Source: Actinomycetes bacterium
GTDB taxonomy: Bacteria > Actinomycetota > Acidimicrobiia > Acidimicrobiales > Acidimicrobiaceae
Direction: 5' to 3'
NCBI GenBank assembly: GCA_021833085.1
Contig: JAKBGL010000024.1
Coordinates: forward strand, 1 to 11,562
Length of the DNA stretch: 11,562 nucleotides
Position numbers and translations under genes: made by a program. Shown piece after piece: positions 6,064 to 11,562 of this stretch (position 1 is the first letter of the stretch; every line of letters begins with the position of its first letter). A model generated the notes under the pieces. It saw nothing but the letters and a program-made list of their open reading frames with translations, had not been told where the DNA came from and searched no databases.

Positions 6064-7089
6064 TTAGCAGATCCTTGGAAGAGGGTCTCCGGTCAGCATA
6101 TCTAAGGTTCGATGCGCACCAAATTGAGTTCTGCATACAACGACAGGAAGAGGTGACTCTTTAATCTCGCCTATAAGAGCCGCTCTTTCACCCAGTCGAT
6201 GTTCTCTAACGAGGCTCAACGCGTCTTGTGCAATCTTAGGGTCCAACACAGCAACCAACTTACCTTCATTGGCAATGTGAAAAGGATCAAGGCCTAAGAT
6301 CTCACAAGCCCCTCGAACAGCGTCGGACACCGGTACTGCTGCTTCATCGATCCCTATCTCGGCTTTTACGTCAAACGCGAGCTCATTAAGAGTGCTTGCG
6401 AGTCCGCCTCGAGTGGGGTCTCGCATCCATCGCACCCCATCTCCAAACTCGCTCACAAGGACATCTACCAACGGCCAGAGATTAGCTGTATCGGAAGACA
6501 GGTACTCTGAGGAAAAGTCTAGATCCCCCCGAGCCATAAGAATCGTAACTCCATGGTCTCCGAGGGTGCCAGATACCAGTACCTTATCTCCAGGCCTCAC
6601 ACGATGAGACGACAGTAAAGCCTTTGGATGCCTTGTTCCAATGCCCGTAGTCGTCACAAAGACACCGTCTCCAGATCCATGTTCAACGACCTTCGTGTCC
6701 CCAGCAACTACCCTAACGCCAGCGCTCTCGGATGCAGACGCGATCTTTTCAAGTTGAAGCTGAAGCTCCTTGGACTCGGTCCCGGCCTCTATAATCAGTG
6801 CCAGCGTCAACACCTCAGGTCGCGCACCAGATACGGACAGGTCGTTCAGCGTTCCATTAACCGCGAGTTCTCCCAAGGTACCACCTGGGAACACGCTCGG
6901 ATTAACCACAAATGAGTCCGTCGTTATGAAGATCTCCGAGTTTGTAATATTAAAGGAGTCCTCCAACGTAGGAGGACTTCCATGACTTGAAAGAATCGGA
7001 GATATCAAGCCATCCATTAGCTTCCTTGAAGCCTTACCGCCAGCACCGTGAGCCATCAATATCTCTTTATCAGAGAACCAAGTATCCAC
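6064..7089 (-). CDS. hypE: Hydrogenase maturation factor HypE
   Basis: HypE (341 residues) dehydrates the carbamoyl group that HypF places on its C-terminal cysteine, giving a thiocyanate that supplies the two CN ligands of the [NiFe] active-site iron. The N-terminus has MAHGAGGKASRKLM (12-25), the ATP-binding part of the PurM-like fold. GDTKVVEHG and MRDPTRGGLASTLNELA follow, and the protein ends precisely in PRIC with Cys341, the acceptor residue. The start is GTG, immediately after the TAA of hypD with no gap, so the two are translationally coupled. It is complete and all the expected key motifs are present. It acts in the cytoplasm with HypC-HypD, and of these partners only HypD is encoded here. 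Confidence 0.97.
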   Translation of the reverse strand: MDTWFSDKEILMAHGAGGKASRKLMDGLISPILSSHGSPPTLEDSFNITNSEIFITTDSFVVNPSVFPGGTLGELAVNGTLNDLSVSGARPEVLTLALIIEAGTESKELQLQLEKIASASESAGVRVVAGDTKVVEHGSGDGVFVTTTGIGTRHPKALLSSHRVRPGDKVLVSGTLGDHGVTILMARGDLDFSSEYLSSDTANLWPLVDVLVSEFGDGVRWMRDPTRGGLASTLNELAFDVKAEIGIDEAAVPVSDAVRGACEILGLDPFHIANEGKLVAVLDPKIAQDALSLVREHRLGERAALIGEIKESPLPVVVCRTQFGAHRTLDMLTGDPLPRIC

Positions 7090-8211
7090 TTAATTCGCTC
7101 CAGTTCTTGAGTTCGCCGAAAGTCTGTGTACATAGGTGTAGTAGGCACTGCAAGCCCCTTCTGACGAGACCATCAGCGCACCAACTGGGTACTCTGGAGT
7201 ACAGGCTGCGCCGAGCAAGGGGCAGTCTTCAGGTTTCTTCATGCCTATAAGAACCTCTCCACAGATTGCTCCCTCGGGTTCAGGTGAAGATATGCTTTTG
7301 ACGTTAAAGCGTAGTTCGGCGTCGTAACTACTGTAAGCGTCTCTGATCTTAAGCGCCGAAGAATCGATATAGCCGAGCCCTCTCCATTCGAAGCTCGGAC
7401 GCTCTTCAAAGACCTCTTCCATAGCGGCTAAAGCTGCAAGGTTACCTTCTTGTCTCACGGCCCTCACGTATTGATTCTCAACCAGCGCCTTACCGTCATC
7501 TATGAGGCGTACTAGCCACAAAATCGACTCTAAAATATCTGTAGGTTCAAAACCAGATACTACGATTGGACGAGAGAACTCGTCCGCTACAAAGTCATAA
7601 GGTCCGAGACCTATAACCGTTGAAACGTGTCCTGGACCTATAAACCCGTCGATATCAAAACACTCGTTCTCCATAATTGAACGAAGAGGCGGTCCTACAG
7701 TCACGTGATTACAAAACACCGAGAAGTTCGAGACTCCCAGAGCACTTGCATGTTTGATGGTAAGAGCCGTAGATGGAGCTGTTGTCTCAAAACCGATGGC
7801 AAAGAACACGACCTCTTTGTCAGGGTTGTCAATAGCGATCTTAAGCGCATCGGTCGGTGAATACACCATTCGAATATCAGCGCCTCGTGCTTTTACCTCA
7901 AATGGGCTCTGTTTCGAGCCAGGAACCCGCATGACGTCTCCAAAAGCGGTAAATATGACGTCGTTCGTCTGTACCAAATCTAACGCTTCGTCCACCTTGC
8001 CCAAAGGCAAAACGCAAACTGGGCATCCAGGACCGTGTATGAGTTCTATATTCTCAGGGAGTAGCTCATGGATGCCAAATCTATAGATGCTGTGGGTATG
8101 GCCACCACATATCTCCATGAGCCTATAGCTCCTATCTTTTACCGCCCTTTTAATCTGACTGCTCAGCTCCAAAATCAGATCTGGGCTGCGGTACTCATCA
8201 ACAAAGCGCAT
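7090..8211 (-). CDS. hypD: Hydrogenase maturation factor HypD
   Basis: HypD (373 residues) is the iron-sulfur scaffold that, with HypC, carries Fe(CN)2CO before insertion into the hydrogenase large subunit. The sequence holds ICGGHTHSIYRFGIHELLP (34-52) with Cys35, GPGCPVCVLP (60-69) with Cys63 and Cys66, the FAIGFETTAPS region (137-147), and the C-terminal cluster ligands Cys318, Cys330, Cys337 and Cys354 (CTPEYPVGAL and SEGACSAYY). These match the residues known from E. coli and archaeal HypD. The ATG at 8211 has AGGGG five bases upstream. It is the first gene of the minus-strand hypDE unit, divergent from the AraC-type regulator. In many operons hypC precedes hypD, but here the upstream 171 bp have no room for it. 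Confidence 0.97.
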   Translation of the reverse strand: MRFVDEYRSPDLILELSSQIKRAVKDRSYRLMEICGGHTHSIYRFGIHELLPENIELIHGPGCPVCVLPLGKVDEALDLVQTNDVIFTAFGDVMRVPGSKQSPFEVKARGADIRMVYSPTDALKIAIDNPDKEVVFFAIGFETTAPSTALTIKHASALGVSNFSVFCNHVTVGPPLRSIMENECFDIDGFIGPGHVSTVIGLGPYDFVADEFSRPIVVSGFEPTDILESILWLVRLIDDGKALVENQYVRAVRQEGNLAALAAMEEVFEERPSFEWRGLGYIDSSALKIRDAYSSYDAELRFNVKSISSPEPEGAICGEVLIGMKKPEDCPLLGAACTPEYPVGALMVSSEGACSAYYTYVHRLSANSRTGAN

Positions 8212-8224
8212 TTGGACCCCTCTT

Positions 8225-8262
8225 CGAAGTGTAAAATACGGTCACTTCGTCCAAGGTCACAA
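8225..8262 (-). promoter_or_regulatory. Candidate hypD promoter with -10 box flanked by inverted repeat
   Basis: CGAAGTG (8225-8231) and CACTTCG (8243-8249) are perfect 7-bp inverted arms with 11 bases between them. The spacer contains, on the minus strand, TATTTT (8238-8233), a possible -10 box with TTGTGA (8262-8257) 18 bases upstream, each matching four of six consensus positions. Transcription would start about 15 bases before the hypD ATG. The arms are placed like half-sites of a dimeric regulator controlling hypDE. The repeat is directly visible; the promoter reading is moderate. Confidence 0.45.
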
Positions 8263-8303
8263 TAGCAAACCACACAGGTAACGCAAGGGTATGGATAGCC
8301 TAA

Positions 8304-8337
8304 TTACGTAAAGCTAATCCCATATCTGAATGATATC
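8304..8337. promoter_or_regulatory. Shared motif pair, araC upstream copy
   Basis: The palindrome TTACGTAA (8304-8311) is followed by ATCTGAATGATATC (8324-8337) in the gap between hypD and the AraC-type gene. Both words recur, in the same order and with only one inserted base in the second, in the gap upstream of the DUF1641-hypAB operon. I found no other TTACGTAA in the window. They are candidate binding sites for a common regulator. Confidence 0.4.
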
Positions 8338-8369
8338 TAAAGAGATTAATCCGACATACGAAATATTGG

Positions 8370-8383
8370 TACTATTACGGACA
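8370..8383 (+). promoter_or_regulatory. Candidate leaderless -10 box of the AraC-type gene
   Basis: TACTAT (8370-8375) fits the actinobacterial TANNNT -10 pattern and ends exactly seven bases before the ATG at 8383. No ribosome-binding site precedes that ATG. This arrangement is typical of leaderless transcripts, in which transcription begins at the start codon. A -35 box is not clear. Confidence 0.45.
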
Positions 8384-9438
8384 TGGCGATCACCCGTGTC
8401 CGAATGATAGATACGACCCGTACTGAAAATCCCGTTCCAGCCCGAGGGCGTAGCCGGGGTATTCCACCAGCGTTGGAACGTTTTGAAGTCAAAAAGACTC
8501 GCGTCATCCACGAAGCTGCTCAGGTAATGAGCCAGCTCTTTGGAGAACACAGTATCGTAGTTGGCGGACAAGACGCTGCCAACTTCTGTCTCACCTACCA
8601 TGCAGCTACCCTAAAAGAGATAAGTTTTGGATACTTCGACTATAGAGTTCGAGTCGAGTTGCGCAACTTGAGTGCCGATAGCTACTACCTCTTCATGCCT
8701 ACCAGCGGTTCGGGAAGGTTCCAACAGGGCAGTTGCGAACATAAGACCTCCACCATCGGAGCTTTCATCGCAAACCCCAAGACGCTTTTCAATCTCAAAC
8801 TTGAGTCGGACTCGCCGCATCTCTTTTTACGATTCTCACCAAAGCTTGTCGAGCATCAAGTCTCAAAGGTACTTGGTCGAACGCTCAAGGACTCTGTACA
8901 TTTTGAGTGCTCTTTCGATCTTTCAAAGGCATGTTCTTGGAGATGGCATACGGCCGTTCAACTACTTCATGAGGAGCTTTACTCTCAAGACAGTCTCAGT
9001 CATAATCCACTACGCATCGATGCCCTTGAGGAGTATCTAGCCGCAACCTTGCTTCTACTTCAGGACTCTAACTACTCCACCTACCTCCAACCTGTCGGCA
9101 TTGAGAGAAGTAGCCGTACTCTGAGGCTAGCTATCAAATACATGCAAGAGAATCTTTGTGAAGAGATAACGCTAGAAGAGATCGCCAACGATATCGGTAT
9201 AAGTCAGCGAAGCATCCAAAAAGCCTTTCGAGACGAACTCCACTCTTCGCCCATGACGTACCTACGAGACCTCAGGCTAGATCGCATACAACTTGAGATC
9301 CTCTCAAGTCCCGATAGAGCAGTAAAGATTGGCTCAATCGCTCGCAAGTGGGGAGTAAACCACTACGGACGGTTCGCAAAAGCGTATAAGGACCGTTTCG
9401 GAGAGTCGCCCTCTGAGACCTTAGATCGCCTCAGCTGA
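8383..9438 (+). CDS. AraC-family transcriptional regulator
   Basis: This 351-residue regulator has an N-terminal AraC-binding-like (cupin-type) sensing domain, roughly residues 60-235, with the SFGYFDYRVRVEL and YYLFMPTSGSGRF segments typical of that family. It is followed by a C-terminal double helix-turn-helix (about 250-350): ITLEEIANDIGISQRSIQKAF (first HTH, quoted as ITLEEIAND/ISQRSIQKAF, 262-282) and IGSIARKWGV-FAKAYKDRFGESP (316-343). The first 38 residues are a basic tail outside the usual domain and could mean the true start is later, although the leaderless-type -10 box supports the ATG at 8383. It lies alone between the divergent hypDE and the DUF1641-hypAB-hydrogenase operon, which makes it the natural candidate for local control of hydrogen oxidation. 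The ligand is unknown, and it could equally be an unrelated insertion. Confidence 0.92.
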   Translation: MAITRVRMIDTTRTENPVPARGRSRGIPPALERFEVKKTRVIHEAAQVMSQLFGEHSIVVGGQDAANFCLTYHAATLKEISFGYFDYRVRVELRNLSADSYYLFMPTSGSGRFQQGSCEHKTSTIGAFIANPKTLFNLKLESDSPHLFLRFSPKLVEHQVSKVLGRTLKDSVHFECSFDLSKACSWRWHTAVQLLHEELYSQDSLSHNPLRIDALEEYLAATLLLLQDSNYSTYLQPVGIERSSRTLRLAIKYMQENLCEEITLEEIANDIGISQRSIQKAFRDELHSSPMTYLRDLRLDRIQLEILSSPDRAVKIGSIARKWGVNHYGRFAKAYKDRFGESPSETLDRLS

Positions 9439-9664
9439 AGCACTACCGTCACTCTTGTTTCTCTGCTTGAGAGTTCAGGAACTGTATCGATCATTCGGAT
9501 ATCGGATGACTGCACTTGAATACGATTCGTAGTTCGACTTACTCTTACGTAATGTGGACATCGAAACCCAAACGGCTTTGATCTGAATCGATATTGTTAT
9601 GTGTAGTCAAGCCACCAAAACCATTGTTGGAGGCAGATAAACCAAAGAGGTTAAGGGGGGAGTT
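9439..9664 (+). promoter_or_regulatory. Upstream region of the DUF1641-hypAB operon with shared motifs
   Basis: This 226-bp gap holds TTACGTAA (9545-9552) and ATCTGAATCGATAT (9581-9594), the counterparts of the two motifs upstream of the AraC-type gene. A strong ribosome-binding site, GGGGGGAG (9655-9662), precedes the GTG of the DUF1641 gene. I cannot pick a convincing -35/-10 pair; TTGAAT at about 9517 is the best -35 candidate but lacks a good -10. No terminator for the AraC-type gene is evident. Confidence 0.4.
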
Positions 9665-10189
9665 GTGGCGACATACGCAGACTCAAACGTACGTCCCGAT
9701 GATATCGAACGTCTGGTGGATAAACTTAGCGACCCTGCAACGGCGGAGTACGCACTAGGAATAGTGGAGAACCTAGAAGCACTTTATGTTCTAACAGTCT
9801 CTTTAAATGAATTTCTAAAACGAGGCGACGTGATCGTGTCGTCGCTCTCCGAGGGTGTCGGTGAGTTACGAAGTGCAACCGCAGAGACCGGTAAAAGTTA
9901 CTCCATCACGCTCGAAGAGCTCTTCGAGCTCTTTCGCAGTCTAGGCGACAAAAGTGCTGCCTTAGGGGCGCTCCTTAGAAATCAGCTACTCGAAGAGCAC
10001 TTCATATCTGGCGTAAGCGTCTTGACTAAGTCTTTGGCCCAGGCTCATCAAAAAACAAAGACCCTAAAGACGCAGACCAAAGGACTGGGTTCACTAATTC
10101 GAAGTATAAGAGATCCAGACGTGCAACGTGGACTTGACTTTGCTATCGAACTTTTACGTTCTTTGGGCAGAAACAACGTCGAGCAGTAG
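9665..10189 (+). CDS. DUF1641 domain protein, hydrogenase-operon associated
   Basis: This 174-residue, predicted helical cytoplasmic protein has the DUF1641 signature at its C-terminus: GLGSLIRSIRDPDVQRGLDF (quoted as SLIRSIRDPDVQRGL, about residues 143-157), followed by a helix ending LRSLG. The N-terminal half (LVDKLSDPATAEYAL, then LNEFLKRGDVIVSSLSEGVGELR) also fits the family. There are no cysteines for metal binding and no membrane segment. DUF1641 proteins have no proven function that I know of; one is encoded beside a formate dehydrogenase in Bacillus (YrhD/YrhE). Position at the head of the hypA-hypB-hydrogenase run suggests a role in assembling or coupling the redox enzyme (inference). 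The start is GTG with a strong G-rich ribosome-binding site. Its TAG is immediately followed by the hypA ATG. Confidence 0.85.
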   Translation: MATYADSNVRPDDIERLVDKLSDPATAEYALGIVENLEALYVLTVSLNEFLKRGDVIVSSLSEGVGELRSATAETGKSYSITLEELFELFRSLGDKSAALGALLRNQLLEEHFISGVSVLTKSLAQAHQKTKTLKTQTKGLGSLIRSIRDPDVQRGLDFAIELLRSLGRNNVEQ

Positions 10190-10552
10190 ATGCATGAAGC
10201 CTCATTGGCAAGAGCCGTAGTAAACACAGTGATGGACGCACTAAAAGACAAGGGGCTAAAAGATCAAAGAGTCACATCCATAACACTTAGAATCGGCGAC
10301 CTAGCACAGGTAGATCTAGAGTCTTTAGAGTTTGCGTTCTCCTTTGCCACCTTAGAAACCGAACTAGAGAGTTGTCGTCTCATGTTCACCAGCAAAGACG
10401 CCGTGGTGCGCTGCATGGACTGCAAGAGACAAAGCTCCTACAGCACCGAATACTTCTATCGTTGTAAAGTTTGCGGCGGCCCTTGCGAACTAGTAAGTGG
10501 CAAGGAGTTCGACGTAATCTCCCTTGAGCTAGAGAGCAGCGGAGTTCAATGA
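10190..10552 (+). CDS. hypA: Hydrogenase nickel-incorporation factor HypA
   Basis: HypA (120 residues) is the nickel metallochaperone that works with HypB to load Ni into the hydrogenase large subunit. The N-terminal Met-His-Glu, which forms the nickel site with His2 essential, is intact, so no residues can precede this start. The zinc-binding domain has Cys75-x2-Cys78 and Cys92-x2-Cys95, the structural CxxC pairs. RIGDLAQVDLESLEFAF (34-50) is the conserved helix-strand region. ATG follows the DUF1641 stop with no gap, and the last four bases, ATGA, overlap the hypB start, so the three genes form one coupled unit. Confidence 0.96.
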   Translation: MHEASLARAVVNTVMDALKDKGLKDQRVTSITLRIGDLAQVDLESLEFAFSFATLETELESCRLMFTSKDAVVRCMDCKRQSSYSTEYFYRCKVCGGPCELVSGKEFDVISLELESSGVQ

Positions 10553-11238
10553 AACAACTAATCGAACTTGAAGATCACATACTAAATAAGGCAAACTCGG
10601 AAGCGTTGCGACTTAGAGAGACCTTGGCAAGCGCAGGAACCTTAGTCGTAAACGTTATGTCCTCACCTGGAAGCGGAAAGACTGAGATGATATCAGCTCT
10701 TTCGAATGAACTTCGTTCATGTGGGGACACAGTCGCCGTTTTAGTTGGAGACTGCGCGACCGATCATGACGCAAAGCGCCTTGCGCCACATGTCGACTGG
10801 GTAGAACAGATAGTTACAAAAGGAATCTGCCACTTAGAACCTCGGATGCTTGTGCCATATCTACCCGAACTTCTTGAGCTAACTCCAAAGTATCTCTTTA
10901 TCGAAAACGTTGGCAACTTGGTATGTCCAGTCGATTTCGATCTCGGCGAGTCGGTAAGGATCTCACTTTTATCTACAACAGAGGGAGAAGACAAGCCCGC
11001 GAAGTACCCTGATCTGTTTAGATCTTGCGATATCACCGTCATTTCCAAAGTGGACCTTGCGGAGGTAGTTGAGTTTTCAGAGCGTAAAGCTCAAAACTTC
11101 CTGGACCAAGTAGCTCCCAAAACAAGAACCATAAAAGTTTCCGCCCGCACCAAAGAGGGAGTTCCAGAGCTCGCCCAGGCGATAAGGGAGGTGGCACAAA
11201 GATCGAGGGGGGATGAGATATCGATCACTGAGTCGTGA
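10549..11238 (+). CDS. hypB: Hydrogenase nickel-incorporation GTPase HypB
   Basis: HypB (229 residues) is a SIMIBI-class GTPase that drives nickel delivery. The P-loop is SSPGSGKT (38-45). Switch elements lie around GDCATDHDAKR (67-77) and ENVGNLVCP (119-127), and the base-recognition motif is SKVDL (166-170), with Ser where NKxD proteins have Asn. The intersubunit metal site is present: Cys94-His95 in GICHLEP, and Cys126. There is no N-terminal CxxCGC motif and no His-rich stretch, so it lacks the extra nickel-binding or storage segment of some HypB proteins. The ATG overlaps hypA by four bases. After its TGA comes a 124-bp gap to the hydrogenase small-subunit gene on the same strand. Confidence 0.96.
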   Translation: MKQLIELEDHILNKANSEALRLRETLASAGTLVVNVMSSPGSGKTEMISALSNELRSCGDTVAVLVGDCATDHDAKRLAPHVDWVEQIVTKGICHLEPRMLVPYLPELLELTPKYLFIENVGNLVCPVDFDLGESVRISLLSTTEGEDKPAKYPDLFRSCDITVISKVDLAEVVEFSERKAQNFLDQVAPKTRTIKVSARTKEGVPELAQAIREVAQRSRGDEISITES

Positions 11239-11247
11239 CTTTTGGCA

Positions 11248-11297
11248 AACGGTAAGCAACAGGTCCAAACGACTCGATCTCCTTGCAACGGCTAAGC
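11248..11297 (+). repeat. Imperfect direct repeat in the hydrogenase leader
   Basis: AACGGTAAGC (11248-11257) and AACGGCTAAGC (11287-11297) lie about 40 bp apart (roughly four helical turns), upstream of the small-subunit gene. AraC-type proteins often bind direct repeats, so these could be half-sites. The similarity is short and may be chance. A possible TATAAG -10 box at 11329-11334 has no matching -35. Confidence 0.3.
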
Positions 11298-11362
11298 CCT
11301 AAAGCAAAGAGAACACGAAATTACAACATATAAGTACTTTTAGAGTTGAAAGGAGAGAACAG

Positions 11363-11562
11363 ATGGCATCTGTTCTATGGCTTCAAGGGGGAGCGTGTTC
11401 TGGCAACACTATGTCTTTCTTGAACGCTGAAGAGCCAAGTGTGGTAGATCTAATCGTCGACTTTGGGATGGATCTCCTTTGGCATCCATCGCTTGGGGTA
11501 GAGCTTGGAGCAAATGCGCAGAAGATATTCTGGGACTGCGCGAAAGGTGACACACCACTTGA
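11363..11562 (+). CDS. hhyS: Group 1h [NiFe]-hydrogenase small subunit (partial, N-terminus)
   Basis: The first 66 codons are present, and the gene runs off the window. The protein begins ASVLWLQGGACSGNTMSF without a twin-arginine signal peptide and continues NAEEPSVVDLIVDFG and LLWHPSLGVELG. I recognise this as the actinobacterial (group 1h, Hhy) uptake hydrogenase, the enzyme class known to oxidise hydrogen down to atmospheric levels. Cys12 is the first proximal [4Fe-4S] cluster ligand, but the second Cys of the usual CxxC is Asn15. In the Ralstonia eutropha group 1h enzyme the proximal cluster has an Asp ligand in place of one Cys, so this divergence is typical of the group. AGGAG lies seven bases before the ATG. 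The large-subunit gene should follow. Confidence 0.95.
   Translation, partial: MASVLWLQGGACSGNTMSFLNAEEPSVVDLIVDFGMDLLWHPSLGVELGANAQKIFWDCAKGDTPL

Noticed and set aside
6392..7250. Several plus-strand open frames opposite hypE and hypD
   Set aside because: They are antisense to genes with complete catalytic motifs, and none shows a recognisable domain.
8314..8601. 95-codon minus-strand frame overlapping the AraC-type gene
   Set aside because: It is a shadow of a well-supported regulator gene and has no motif or start signal.
1..11562. CRISPR array, insertion sequence, prophage or defence system
   Set aside because: There are no regularly spaced repeats, transposase, integrase or defence-type proteins. 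All larger frames are accounted for by metabolic, regulatory or hydrogenase genes.

Overview
The window looks like chromosomal DNA from a proteasome-bearing actinobacterium of moderate GC content. The actinobacterial signs are a Bpa/PafE proteasome activator, a Mycobacterium-type RpiB in which Glu stands where the E. coli enzyme has Cys, two methyltransferases of types common in Actinobacteria, GTG/TTG starts and a possible leaderless gene. An acidimicrobial (Acidithrix-like) source is my guess from base composition and gene style; the sequence does not prove it.

Left part (1-4400). On the minus strand lie a small VOC/glyoxalase-like protein with an unusually short C-terminus and a two-gene operon: a membrane-anchored alpha/beta hydrolase followed by an amidase-signature enzyme. 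The hydrolase operon has a good promoter whose -10 box is overlapped by a 12-bp palindrome. Divergent from it, on the plus strand, are two tandem class I SAM-dependent methyltransferases.

Middle (4390-6063). A 507-bp stretch between convergent genes holds an open but N-terminally truncated remnant of an acetamidase/formamidase gene. Next comes a minus-strand bpa-rpiB pair with a 4-bp GTGA overlap.

Right part (6064-11562). This is a [NiFe]-hydrogenase island. hypD-hypE run leftwards. A divergent AraC-family regulator follows, and then a rightward run of DUF1641 gene-hypA-hypB. The window ends inside the small-subunit gene of a group 1h (actinobacterial, high-affinity) hydrogenase. HypA/HypB supply nickel. 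HypD/HypE build the Fe(CN)2CO group together with HypC and HypF, which are not in the window. The AraC-type regulator sits between the two half-operons, whose upstream regions share short motifs, so it is a candidate local regulator of H2 oxidation. The most interesting elements are this split hyp layout with its regulator, the DUF1641 gene heading the operon, and the acetamidase remnant.
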